64,000 nt of DNA. It comes from Abyssibacter sp036156195. Its GTDB lineage: Bacteria > Pseudomonadota > Gammaproteobacteria > Nevskiales > OUC007. The DNA is taken from positions 1-64,000 of the forward strand of contig JAYZUZ010000006.1 in NCBI GenBank assembly GCA_036156195.1. Reading direction: 5' to 3'. The position numbers and the translations under genes were made by a program. The notes beneath the pieces are model-generated. The model was not told the DNA's origin, did not search any database, and worked only from the letters and a program-made list of their open reading frames with translations. Positions 52,871 to 61,389 of the stretch are shown here, in pieces (the stretch's first letter is position 1; each line of letters opens with the position of its first letter).

Positions 52871-53966
52871 TTATACGCCCTGCTTCAGCGAGGCTTCGAT
52901 GAACGGACCAAGATCGCCGTCGAGGACGGCCTGTGTATTGCCGACCTCGACATGGGTCCGCAGGTCCTTGATGCGGGACTGGTCCAGCACATAGGAACGA
53001 ATCTGACTGCCCCAGCCAATATCGGACTTGCTGTCCTCCAGTGTCTGGGCATCTTCGCGACGCTTTTGCATCTCCAGCTCATAAAGCTTCGCATTGAGCT
53101 GCTTCATCGCGCGATCCTTGTTCTGATGCTGGGAGCGCTCGCTCTGGCATTGCACCACCACGCCACTCGGCGCATGGGTGATACGCACAGCCGATTCGGT
53201 GCGGTTCACATGCTGCCCACCGGCACCGCTGGCGCGATACACGTCGATTCTCAGATCCGCAGGATTGATCTCGATCTCAACCGCATCGTCAATTTCCGGC
53301 GAAACAAAAACCGAGGCGAACGAGGTATGGCGACGGGCCCCGGAGTCAAACGGCGACTTACGCACCAGCCGGTGAACACCTGTTTCGGTGCGCAGCCAAC
53401 CGTAGACATAGGCACCGGCGACGCGAATCGACGCGCTCTTAATCCCTGCAACCTCCCCTGCAGAGCATTCCAGCAGCTCGGTCTCGAAGCCCCTGCGTTC
53501 GCACCAGCGCAGGTACATTCGCAGCAGCATTTCGGCCCAATCCTGCGCCTCCGTCCCGCCGGACCCGGCCTGGATATCGACAAAGGCATTGGATTCGTCC
53601 AACTCGCCGTTGAACATCCGCTGAAATTCAAGCGTTTCGGCCGCGCGAGCGAAGCGCGCAACGTCAGCCTGGATCTGGGCGAGCACCTCGTCATCTTGCT
53701 CGTCTGCAGCGAGCTCCAGCAGCTCTTCCGCGTCATCCAGACCGCTGAGCGACTGCTCCAAAGGCTCCAGCGTCGCCTCGAGCCGGGCTTTTTCCTTGCC
53801 TAGCTCCTGCGCCCGGTCGGGCTCGTTCCAGACATCGGGCTGGCCCAGCTCCGCCAACACTTCATCCAGACGCTCTCGCTTGGTCGCAGCGTCAAAGATA
53901 GCCCCGAAGTGCGTCAAAGCGCGCCTTCAGGGCCGTGATCTCCTGGGAAATCTGATTGGGTTCCAT
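52871..53966 (-). CDS. prfB: Peptide chain release factor 2, made by programmed +1 frameshift
   Basis: The mature product is about 364 residues. The ATG at 53966 opens a short frame MEPNQISQEIT...RGYL of 24 codons that meets TGA at 53894-53892. A +1 shift at CTT-TGA-C leads into DAATKRERLDEV in the next frame and on to the end. The GGQ motif is SGAGGQHVNRTESAV and the SPF tripeptide is in KSPFDSG. RF2 recognises UGA and so limits its own synthesis. Both frames are needed; an annotation starting only in the second frame would lack the first 24 residues. Confidence 0.95.
53891..53903 (-). other. prfB: prfB programmed +1 frameshift site
   Basis: On the minus strand the slip site reads TAT-CTT-TGA-C, the conserved CTTTGAC element. 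The upstream Shine-Dalgarno-like stimulator is CGGGGC here, where E. coli has AGGGGG, so the stimulatory pairing may be weaker. Confidence 0.9.
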
Positions 53967-54197
53967 GGGCACCGGCAGACAGCCGGGAATCCGAAAAGGG
54001 CGCGGAAGGATACACAAGCCACCGAAGCGCGTCATCACAAGGCTTTGACCGACTCCGGAGGCAGTTGCGAGCCGGTGAACCGCGTGTTAACAATTCGGGT
54101 TCAAATGTCGCACACTACGCTTCTTCCTGGCTGATGGATCAGTCAAAGACACGTGAGGGACAAAGACGTGAATAACATCCGAAACGGGGGAAATCGA

Positions 54198-55508
54198 ATG
54201 ATCAGTCGTCTCGTGGCCACCACTTGCGGGGCCGCACTGCTTGCCGGCGTGACCGCCACCGCGCACGCGCAAGAGCAGGACAAGCGCTTCTATGTCGCGC
54301 CGATGGCGATGTTCACCGCCGTGGACGATAACCGTCAGTTGGATGATGCCATTGGCGGCGTGCTCTCGGTGGGTAAGCCGCTGACCAGCGGTCTGAACTT
54401 CGAGCTCACCGGCTGGCTGAGCGAAGCCGACTACGAAGACACGACCATGCAGGAACCCGCCGAACTCAAGGGTTTTGGCGCATCGTTCCTGCTGTTCCCA
54501 AATCGTGACGAGTTGCCGTTCTTCGGCATTCTGGGCGTCAGCCATGGCACGACGGAGTTGCATCCAGCAGCCGGCGGACCCGCAAACTACGAGAGTACTG
54601 TCGGCGATATCGGTATCGGCGCCATCTATCCGATCTTCTCGGATCGCGTGTACGTGCGCGGCCAGGCGATGTACCGGTACGACTCACACAACCGTCGTGA
54701 TGCCGGCGACACCGGCAAGGACGGGTTCTACGAAGCCGTCGCCGCGCTGGGCTTGCACGTCACCATTGGCAAGTCTCCGGCCACGCTGGCTGCCGAGAAG
54801 GAAGCCGAGGAAGCCGCCTTGGTCCCGGTCGTACAGGACTCCGACAATGACGGCGTCAACGACGATGCCGACGCCTGTCCGGGAACCGCCCGTGGTGTCA
54901 AAGTCGACTCCCGGGGTTGTGAACGCGACTCCGACGGCGACGGTGTGCTCGACGGCGCAGACCAGTGTCCGAACACCCCAGCCGGCCAGCCCGTCGATGC
55001 CAAAGGCTGCTCGCTGGACGGCGACAACGACGGCGTGCTGAACAAGCTCGACCAGTGCCCCAACACCCCTGCGGGTGCTGAAGTCCTGGCCGACGGTTGC
55101 GCACTGACCAATGACTGCCGCATCCCGCAGCCTGGCGATCAGGTCGATGCCGATGGCTGCGCAGTGACGCAGGCGGTGATCCTGCGCGGCGTTAACTTCG
55201 ACCTGGATTCGGCTCGTCTGACGCCGAATGCGAAGGCGATTCTTGACACCGTGGGTGATGCCCTCCTGTCCATCGAATCTGTGAATGTCGAGATCGGCGG
55301 CCACACCGACAGCCTGGGCTCAAACGCCTACAACCAGAAGCTGTCCCAGCGCCGTGCAGAATCGGTGAAGACCTACCTGTCCGAGCGTGGCGTCGCCGCT
55401 GATCGGATGGAGGTCAAGGGCTACGGAGAGGCCGAGCCGGTCGCGCCAAACGATACTGCCGAAGGTCGGGAGCTTAACCGCCGTGTTGAGCTGAAGATCC
55501 TCGAGTAG
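54198..55508 (+). CDS. OmpA family protein with three thrombospondin type-3 repeats
   Basis: The 436-residue envelope protein has a signal peptide (cut after AHA near residue 24), an eight-strand-like barrel region (about 28-205), three TSP3 repeats plus a partial fourth (about 213-310), and an OmpA domain with VEIGGHTDSLGSNAYN and GRELNRRVELKI. It resembles OprF-type proteins. ATG 54198 follows a GGGGG stretch with good spacing. The longer upstream frame to 54153 lacks a site. It is followed by a strong terminator. Confidence 0.92.
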   Translation: MISRLVATTCGAALLAGVTATAHAQEQDKRFYVAPMAMFTAVDDNRQLDDAIGGVLSVGKPLTSGLNFELTGWLSEADYEDTTMQEPAELKGFGASFLLFPNRDELPFFGILGVSHGTTELHPAAGGPANYESTVGDIGIGAIYPIFSDRVYVRGQAMYRYDSHNRRDAGDTGKDGFYEAVAALGLHVTIGKSPATLAAEKEAEEAALVPVVQDSDNDGVNDDADACPGTARGVKVDSRGCERDSDGDGVLDGADQCPNTPAGQPVDAKGCSLDGDNDGVLNKLDQCPNTPAGAEVLADGCALTNDCRIPQPGDQVDADGCAVTQAVILRGVNFDLDSARLTPNAKAILDTVGDALLSIESVNVEIGGHTDSLGSNAYNQKLSQRRAESVKTYLSERGVAADRMEVKGYGEAEPVAPNDTAEGRELNRRVELKILE

Positions 55509-55525
55509 CGTCGAGCCCACGCATC

Positions 55526-55561
55526 AACCCCCGGTCGTCGTTGGACGATCGGGGGTTTTTT
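55526..55561 (+). terminator. Intrinsic terminator of the second TSP3-OmpA gene
   Basis: AACCCCCGGTCGTC pairs with GACGATCGGGGGTT in a 14-bp stem with one G-U pair and a short loop, followed by TTTTTTATT. It lies 17 bp after the stop at 55508. Confidence 0.95.
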
Positions 55562-55601
55562 ATTGTTTCGTGATCGCCAGGAATCACCGGATACTGTTGC
55601 G

Positions 55602-56042
55602 ATGAGCGCCGAAGCTGCACACATCCTGACGCATCTGATAACGCCCCTCACCTGCAGTGAACAACCCTTCCATGCGCGGTGGCTGGGTGACATCCACGAC
55701 CCGCTGCCACAGCGGCTGGCCACATCGCTACAAGCACTGACCTGGACCGAATCGGAGGCGCTGACGCGCTGGTCTCTAGCGGTGTTCGACGCGCGCACGA
55801 GTCGGCCCGCGCCACAGGATGTGGCGTGGTGGCGAGATGTGGGTGCGCGACAAGTCTTCGTCCTCGGAGAGGCTTCCCTTCGCTTCGATCCACTGCTCGC
55901 GTCCCTGGGGTTGCGCCCCGTTGCGCGGGGCCAGAGCCAGGCGGTATGGGCCTTTGATATTGCCGACTACAAGCCTCGACCAGATTGGCTAAACCCGCGG
56001 TTCTGGGCCAACCCGGAACGCTGGGACCAGGCACGCTGGTAG
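55602..56042 (+). CDS. Uncharacterised conserved-looking protein
   Basis: The 146-residue product has no signal peptide or membrane segment. The C-terminal segment DYKPRPDWLNPRFWANPERWDQARW is Trp-rich and looks like a small gammaproteobacterial family of unknown function (possibly DUF6231, from memory, not verified). ATG 55602 was chosen because the frame's earlier start falls inside the terminator T-tract. Confidence 0.65.
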   Translation: MSAEAAHILTHLITPLTCSEQPFHARWLGDIHDPLPQRLATSLQALTWTESEALTRWSLAVFDARTSRPAPQDVAWWRDVGARQVFVLGEASLRFDPLLASLGLRPVARGQSQAVWAFDIADYKPRPDWLNPRFWANPERWDQARW

Positions 56043-56111
56043 CCCGGCATGTCGCGATACGAAGCGCGTAGCGCTAGGCTCCCCATGACTCAACGCAAAA
56101 TCCAGCCCTAA

Positions 56112-56726
56112 ATGGAAGCGGCCGTCTCCGAGTACGGAATTTTCGCTGTCGTGTTCGGCACGATCTTCGAAGGCGAGGCCGCGCTACTGCTGGCCGTATT
56201 CCTCTCCCAGAGCGGCTTCTTCCCTCTGCGCGATGTCATTCTTGCGGCATGGGCCGGTGCGGTGTTGGGCGACCATCTCTGGTTTTATGCCGGACGCATC
56301 GTCGGCCCACGTTGGCTGGAAAGCCATCCAGCCTTTGCCAGGCGCGCCATGCGGGTGCGGGATTTTGTCATCCGGCACCAGGACATCACCATGCTGGGCT
56401 TCCGGTTTGCCATTGGCATGCGGACGGTCGTGCCGTTTGCGCTCGGCCTGGTGGGAATCTCCCGTCTGCGCTTTCTGCTGTTCAATCTCGTGTCAGCGCT
56501 GGCCTGGGCACTGCTGTACGGAACCGCCGGGGCTTTGATTGTCGGCCTCGTCAGCCGCGCAATAGACGAGTTGCTAAGCAACGAGCTGCGCTTTGCACTG
56601 ATCATCGCCCTGCTCCTGCTCTGCACATGGCTGGCCGCACGGATTCGCGGCATTGTTCGCGAACGCCGCTATCGTCGGATGCGGGCGGAATCGCGCGCTG
56701 CACGCAGCGCAAGCCGCCACCGCTGA
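56112..56726 (+). CDS. DedA family membrane protein
   Basis: The 204-residue protein has several hydrophobic helices and the VTT/DedA core: FEGEAALLLAVFLSQSGFFP near 20-39, GDHLWFYAGRIVG near 54-66, and the conserved FRFAIGMRTVVPFALGLVGIS near 98-118. DedA proteins recycle undecaprenyl phosphate or flip lipids and affect envelope integrity and polymyxin resistance. The C-terminus is Arg-rich and cytoplasmic. Confidence 0.92.
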   Translation: MEAAVSEYGIFAVVFGTIFEGEAALLLAVFLSQSGFFPLRDVILAAWAGAVLGDHLWFYAGRIVGPRWLESHPAFARRAMRVRDFVIRHQDITMLGFRFAIGMRTVVPFALGLVGISRLRFLLFNLVSALAWALLYGTAGALIVGLVSRAIDELLSNELRFALIIALLLLCTWLAARIRGIVRERRYRRMRAESRAARSASRHR

Positions 56727-56770
56727 GCCCGCAGGACAAAGTTGGCACGCTACGTGAATCTAAGTAAAGC

Positions 56771-56788
56771 GTCGGTCGGCGGACCGAC
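56771..56788. repeat. Short inverted repeat
   Basis: GTCGGTC-GGCG-GACCGAC is a perfect 7-bp inverted repeat in the spacer after dedA. It is not followed by a T-tract and lies just before the terminator at 56810. Confidence 0.5.
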
Positions 56789-56809
56789 ATTCGTCTCCTC
56801 CGCACCTTG

Positions 56810-56841
56810 GGCGGTTCCGTATTCGGAACCGCCTTTTCTTT
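56810..56841 (+). terminator. Intrinsic terminator after dedA
   Basis: GGCGGTTCCG pairs perfectly with CGGAACCGCC around a TATT loop and is followed by TTTTCTTT on the plus strand. Its last bases touch the convergent phzF-like stop. Confidence 0.92.
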
Positions 56842-57745
56842 ATCCAGTGCGGGACGATGGCAGGCGAAGCAAGCGCCCCTCGGCCACATCGACCACGTCA
56901 CCGCTGAGCTGCACTGCCTGCAGCGCACCGCGCCCTCCCCGCAGATGCAATCGCAGTTCAGACGGTCGCCCCATGTCGACGCCTTGGTGGATGCAGACCC
57001 GCGCTTCACTCCGCTGGGTCAGCAGGTCTTTGGCCATACGACCGGCCAGTGCCACTGCCGCCGCGCCCGTGGCCGGGTCTTCGACGATCCCGGCAGCCAG
57101 TGGAAAGACGCGAGCCGAGACGGTGTCATCTCCAGGCCCATAGGCGAAGCAGGCCAGATCCAGCCCCTGTAACGCACCGTTGATGGCGGGTGGCCGAATG
57201 GCCGCGATCCGTTCCGGTGCATCCAGTGCAACGCAGTGCACAGCCAGCCCTGATGACCAGATTTCGATTGCACCGCTGAGTGCATCCACCGGCAGACCCA
57301 ATGCGGCAGCCACGACATCATGCGCGGGCGCGGCTTCGCCGAGCCTCTGTGGCAGGCGCGCAGGGGTCAGCGTCGCGTGGCCAATATCGCCCTGCCAGCG
57401 CGCTTCGCAGGCGATGGGCCCGATCGCCTCCATCAGGGTAATCGGGTGCAGTCCGCTCGTGTCCGGAGCGCGCCGGGCGAGCCAGGCGGCAGTGCCGATA
57501 CTTGGATGCCCGGCAAAGGGCAACTCTTTGCTGGGTGTAAAAATGCGTAGGGCGAATTGTCGAACGGCCCAATCCCAGCGAGTGACGAATACGGTTTCAC
57601 TGAGATTCATTTCCGCCGCTATCGCCTGCATCTGGTCCGCACCCAGCTGCAGCACGCCCTCATCAGGTGCATAGACGATCGCCAATGGATTCCCCGCATA
57701 GGCGGTATTCGCAAACACGTCGACCACTGCGTAAGCGAGATTCAT
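56840..57745 (-). CDS. PhzF family isomerase/epimerase
   Basis: The 301-residue protein has the DapF-like fold with the conserved Glu in AEMNLSETVFV (near 45-55). RIFTPSKELPFAGHPSIGTA and VEDPATGAAAVALAG are also family motifs. PhzF in Pseudomonas acts in phenazine synthesis, but most members, with no phenazine genes nearby as here, have unknown substrates. The start overlaps the thioesterase stop by 4 bp. Confidence 0.9.
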   Translation of the reverse strand: MNLAYAVVDVFANTAYAGNPLAIVYAPDEGVLQLGADQMQAIAAEMNLSETVFVTRWDWAVRQFALRIFTPSKELPFAGHPSIGTAAWLARRAPDTSGLHPITLMEAIGPIACEARWQGDIGHATLTPARLPQRLGEAAPAHDVVAAALGLPVDALSGAIEIWSSGLAVHCVALDAPERIAAIRPPAINGALQGLDLACFAYGPGDDTVSARVFPLAAGIVEDPATGAAAVALAGRMAKDLLTQRSEARVCIHQGVDMGRPSELRLHLRGGRGALQAVQLSGDVVDVAEGRLLRLPSSRTG

Positions 57746-58185
57746 GGCGTTGCGACACCCGCAGCCGCCAAGTCAATGCAGCAGTCCGGCGCTTGTTGTG
57801 TCAAAGCCTCTCGCAGCCAAGGGGGAATGGCTGTCTTGCCACCCTGAGCCACATTGACGAGCACGTAGGTGACCCGTGCAACAGCCAGCGCCGCTGCATC
57901 GGCGTGACGGCGGAAGCCGGCCACCAGCGTCATCGAGGTCTGGCCGATGCGGTCGACAGACAATTCCAGATCGAGCACGTCGTCAAAAACCGCCGGCGCG
58001 GTCCAGTCGATTTGCATGGAGACAACCTGTGTATCCAGTCCGGCATTCACCAGGACCTGGTGCCCACCCCAAACCACACGCTCGAACTCCGTAAACGCCA
58101 CATCAACCAGGTCCATGTAGCGCGCATTGAACATGACGCCCTGAGCGTCACATTCACCGTAGCGGACCCGAAGCAACACATGCAT
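57742..58185 (-). CDS. Acyl-CoA thioesterase (hotdog fold)
   Basis: The 147-residue protein carries LLRVRYGECDAQGVMFNARYMDLVD, the 4HBT/FadM-YbgC type active-site region with the catalytic Asp. ATG 58185 follows GGGAGG with 7-bp spacing, so it is preferred over the upstream frame to 58206. Substrate chain is unknown. Co-translated with the PhzF-like gene. Confidence 0.88.
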   Translation of the reverse strand: MHVLLRVRYGECDAQGVMFNARYMDLVDVAFTEFERVVWGGHQVLVNAGLDTQVVSMQIDWTAPAVFDDVLDLELSVDRIGQTSMTLVAGFRRHADAAALAVARVTYVLVNVAQGGKTAIPPWLREALTQQAPDCCIDLAAAGVATP

Positions 58186-58206
58186 GGCCGTGCCTCCCTG
58201 TATCAA

Positions 58207-59082
58207 TCAGCCCGGCGCTGTGGCCGGAAAGACGTTGTTGTGCGCGGCCAGAAACTGTTCGAGCCGATGAGGCGCGCGTGCCAGCCATTGCGGGGGCGGC
58301 GGCGTTGGCAAACGGGTTACGTCCGTCGACCGCGTCCATGCCGCCAGTTCGCAGAAGATATCCACCAGAAATACCGGCACGCCATAGCGCCGCAGCTGAT
58401 CGCCCAACGCCGCCGGGGACAAATCCTGGTAGGTCACTGGCCTGCCCAGCCATTGGCCAAGCCGTGTGGCCACGTCACGGTGCGTCAGCATCTCCGGCCC
58501 GGTGAGGTTCAGGGCATGGAGCTGGCCATCGCAGTCACGCTTGAGCAACGACGAGGCAACCGCTGCGATGTCGGCCGCGTCAATCCATCCCATGGCACCG
58601 TCGCCAGTGGCATCCTGCAGAACGCCCGCGCGAATCGAAGCCGCACTGCCCAGCAGATTCTGCATAAAGGAATCCGGATGCAGGATGGCACCGGCAAACC
58701 CGTGACGCCGAAAGTCCTCATCCAGCGCCCCGTGGAGCTGGCCGAGGCGGAGCTGGGCCTGAATCACCTCCCGCAACACCGACAGCCGAACCACATGCTC
58801 GACGCCGGCAGCTGCTAGCGCCCTGTGCTGGGCCCGACCCAGATCCCCTGCCTGCGGCACCAGCGGCACCATACAGAACGCCGCCCGGCAGCCGGACAGT
58901 ACAGGTGCCAAGGTGTCCGTATCCCAACGCTGCACCGGGTAGATCGGCCAGAGCGTCGCCCGCTGGGGCTGGCCTCGGACGATGCCTCGCACGGGGACAC
59001 CTGCAGCATGCAGGCCATCGGCCACTGCACGCCCTACCTGCCCGGTCGCACCAAAGACGGCGACCGGGCGATGATCGACCAC
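58207..59082 (-). CDS. NmrA-like NAD(P)-binding protein
   Basis: The 291-residue Rossmann protein has the dinucleotide motif VFGATGQVGRAVADGL (near 9-24) and later LHPDSFMQNLL and GWIDAADIA, typical of NmrA/atypical SDR proteins, some of which sense NADPH. The C-terminal third is an alpha-helical substrate-like domain. It begins 7 bp after the beta-barrel gene. Confidence 0.88.
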   Translation of the reverse strand: MVDHRPVAVFGATGQVGRAVADGLHAAGVPVRGIVRGQPQRATLWPIYPVQRWDTDTLAPVLSGCRAAFCMVPLVPQAGDLGRAQHRALAAAGVEHVVRLSVLREVIQAQLRLGQLHGALDEDFRRHGFAGAILHPDSFMQNLLGSAASIRAGVLQDATGDGAMGWIDAADIAAVASSLLKRDCDGQLHALNLTGPEMLTHRDVATRLGQWLGRPVTYQDLSPAALGDQLRRYGVPVFLVDIFCELAAWTRSTDVTRLPTPPPPQWLARAPHRLEQFLAAHNNVFPATAPG

Positions 59083-59089
59083 GCGGGCG

Positions 59090-59731
59090 CTAGGGCTGGA
59101 ACTCGATGCCTGCCGTCAACAGATACACGGGGTCATTGTTAATGACATAAAAGTCCAGATCGCCGCCCAGCTTGATCTTGCCGAGGCCGGTGTACCAGAG
59201 CCCCACGCCAGCCATGGGATCAAAGCCGTCGTCGTCAAAGCTCCGGGTTCCCGATGACGTGGTGGTTTCGAATTCTGACTGCCAATACGCGACGCCCATG
59301 CGCAGACGCCCTTCAAAGCCGTACACCGGATCCGTAAAAATCACACCGGCAATGCTCACGCCGTCCCCCGAGCGTGGCTGAACTGTCGCTGTCTTCACAG
59401 CCAGGGCATCGGCATCCGCGGTGGTGCCGGTCACCGCCGTATCGTGCGAACCCAGGGTGTACAGACTGGCCTCGATGGCAATCACGCCATCGATCTTGTA
59501 GCCGCCATAAAGGGTGGCGGCGGTGTCGGAGTCATCGACATCCGCGGTGACATTGGGCTCGCCCATTGCCCGCAACTCGGTCGTGGTGGCATCACTGCCC
59601 TTGTCAACAATCGACAGGCCGGCACGAGCGCCGACATACCACTCAGCGGACGCGACACCAGAAACCAACAGGCTGGCGCCCGCTGCCGCTGTCATCAGTG
59701 CGTGCCGAATCGAACCTGACTTGATCTGCAT
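59090..59731 (-). CDS. Outer-membrane beta-barrel protein
   Basis: The 213-residue product has a signal peptide (cut after SAEW-adjacent residue about 26), then YVGARAGLSIVD and regularly alternating strands ending in LTAGIEFQP with a C-terminal aromatic/Pro ending. This looks like a small OmpW/OmpX- or OmpA-barrel type protein. ATG 59731 follows AGGGAG at good spacing; the longer upstream frame lacks a site. Confidence 0.85.
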   Translation of the reverse strand: MQIKSGSIRHALMTAAAGASLLVSGVASAEWYVGARAGLSIVDKGSDATTTELRAMGEPNVTADVDDSDTAATLYGGYKIDGVIAIEASLYTLGSHDTAVTGTTADADALAVKTATVQPRSGDGVSIAGVIFTDPVYGFEGRLRMGVAYWQSEFETTTSSGTRSFDDDGFDPMAGVGLWYTGLGKIKLGGDLDFYVINNDPVYLLTAGIEFQP

Positions 59732-59910
59732 CGTTGATCTCCCTTTGCCTGAAAACGTAAATCGTTCTTCCATGTGCGGCGCGTCGCTACACGAACGCGA
59801 CCGCAGACTACCGCAGCCCTGTGACAGGCTGGTACACACATTCGGGGGGATTGCCGTGTTGGATTCCCACCCGGGGCCATCGCTCGCACCGCTACGCTAA
59901 CATCGCGGCA

Positions 59911-61389
59911 ATGGCTACAACACAACAAAGGCGCATACGCCCGCTATTCGGTATCGGCCTGTTATGCGCACTGCTTTTCCTGCTCGCCACGCTGATCCAC
60001 GCTCTGGACGGCCTGATCGGACTGTACGAGCGGGCTGCTGCTGTCGGCGCCTGGCTGCCCTGGCTGCTAAACGGTGTGTTCGGTGGATTCCTTCTGCTCG
60101 CGCTTGGGTTCACGGCCTGGTGGTTGCTGCCCCGTCGTCGGCGTCAACGCCGTGTCGTCGATGAACCCACGCTGCGAGCCCAGCTCCGCAGCCAAGCCGA
60201 CGCGGGCGTGGATGTCTCGCGTGCCCTGGCAGAACTCGACGAACTGGATGCGCGCCGCCAGGCGGGTCAGGTGCACGTCGCGCTGTTCGGAGAGACCAGC
60301 AGCGGGAAGAGCAGTGTGATCAAGGCCTTGCTCCCCGATGCTGCAACCCGCAGTGATGTCGTGGCAGGTACCACGCGCAGTTGCCAGCACCATGCCTGGA
60401 CAACCGCCGCCGGCGATACGCTGATCCTGGTCGACGCACCCGGCTTCTCACATGACCCGGACGACACGCGCATGGCAACGGAAGAAGCCATTCGCGCCCA
60501 TTTGGTGCTCTATCTCTGCGATGGTGATCTGACGCGGTCGGAATGGGCGCAGATCGAACGCTTGGCCGGCTTTGGCAAGCCCATGGTCCTGGCGGTGAAC
60601 AAATCAGACCAGTTTCGCGATGACGAACTGGAAGCCATCCGCCAGCAGATTGCCGAACGGTTTACCCGCGGGGCCCGACCCCAGGTCGTGGGGATTACCG
60701 CCGGCGGTATGGAGCCCGTCACACGCATCGACCCGGATGGGCATGAGCAGGAGGTTTTGCGTCCGCGTCGCCCCCGCATCAAGCCGCTGCAGCTGGCGAT
60801 CGAGCGCAGCCTGCACAGGGATCCGGCCGCCTTGACCGAACTGCGGGACTCCGCCGTTTTTCAGCTCGCCGATGATGCCCTGAACGAAGCCCAGCGCAGC
60901 CATCAACGGCGCGAAGCGGAGCGCATTATCGCGACACACACCCGGGCTGCGGTGGTGGGCGCGCTGGCCGCCCTGTCGCCGGGTTCGGACCTGGTCATTC
61001 AAGGTGCCATCGGCACGCGACTGGTCCGCGCACTCTGTCGCCTGCACGACGTCCGCGTGCGAGAAGTCGATGTCGAGGCCGTTCTCCGCGACGCCGGCGG
61101 CACATCCCGCAAGTCGTCTGCGCTGGCGCTGGCGGTCGCGGGCAATGCACTCAAAGCCTTTCCGGGCATGGGAACCGTGACGGGAGGTCTCGTGCACGCG
61201 GTCGCCTATGGACTGATTTTTGACGCGTTCGGGCATGCGCTGGCCGATGCGCTGCGTCGCTCAGGCTCGCTGAGCCCGGAGACGGTTGCCGAAGGCCTGG
61301 CAGAGCGGCTGGATGACGACTTGTCGGCGGCCGCTCGGCGGATCGCCAGCCTCGCCTTGCGGCGCACACCCGAGCATCGAACACGATGA
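59911..61389 (+). CDS. Membrane-associated Era/YeeP-type GTPase, first of a pair
   Basis: The 492-residue protein has two N-terminal membrane helices (about 14-30 and 46-71), then a GTPase domain with G1 GETSSGKSSVIKALL (near 124-138), G3 DAPGF and G4 NKSD. The C-terminal region (about 360-470) has two Gly/Ala-rich hydrophobic hairpins (ALAALSPGSDLVIQGAIG and GMGTVTGGLVHAVAYG), which is the DUF697 style. Function is unknown; such proteins are thought to act at membranes. The frame is open upstream to 59821, but ATG 59911 is the best start. Confidence 0.85.
   Translation: MATTQQRRIRPLFGIGLLCALLFLLATLIHALDGLIGLYERAAAVGAWLPWLLNGVFGGFLLLALGFTAWWLLPRRRRQRRVVDEPTLRAQLRSQADAGVDVSRALAELDELDARRQAGQVHVALFGETSSGKSSVIKALLPDAATRSDVVAGTTRSCQHHAWTTAAGDTLILVDAPGFSHDPDDTRMATEEAIRAHLVLYLCDGDLTRSEWAQIERLAGFGKPMVLAVNKSDQFRDDELEAIRQQIAERFTRGARPQVVGITAGGMEPVTRIDPDGHEQEVLRPRRPRIKPLQLAIERSLHRDPAALTELRDSAVFQLADDALNEAQRSHQRREAERIIATHTRAAVVGALAALSPGSDLVIQGAIGTRLVRALCRLHDVRVREVDVEAVLRDAGGTSRKSSALALAVAGNALKAFPGMGTVTGGLVHAVAYGLIFDAFGHALADALRRSGSLSPETVAEGLAERLDDDLSAAARRIASLALRRTPEHRTR

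Noticed and set aside
52871..53917. prfB as a simple gene with a start at 53917
   Set aside because: The first frame from ATG 53966 plus the CTTTGAC site reproduces the conserved programmed frameshift and gives full length.
54060..54105. Sigma-E-like promoter (GAACC... TCAAA) before the second OmpA gene
   Set aside because: The spacing is 1-2 bp too long and the -35 match is weak, so it is not called.
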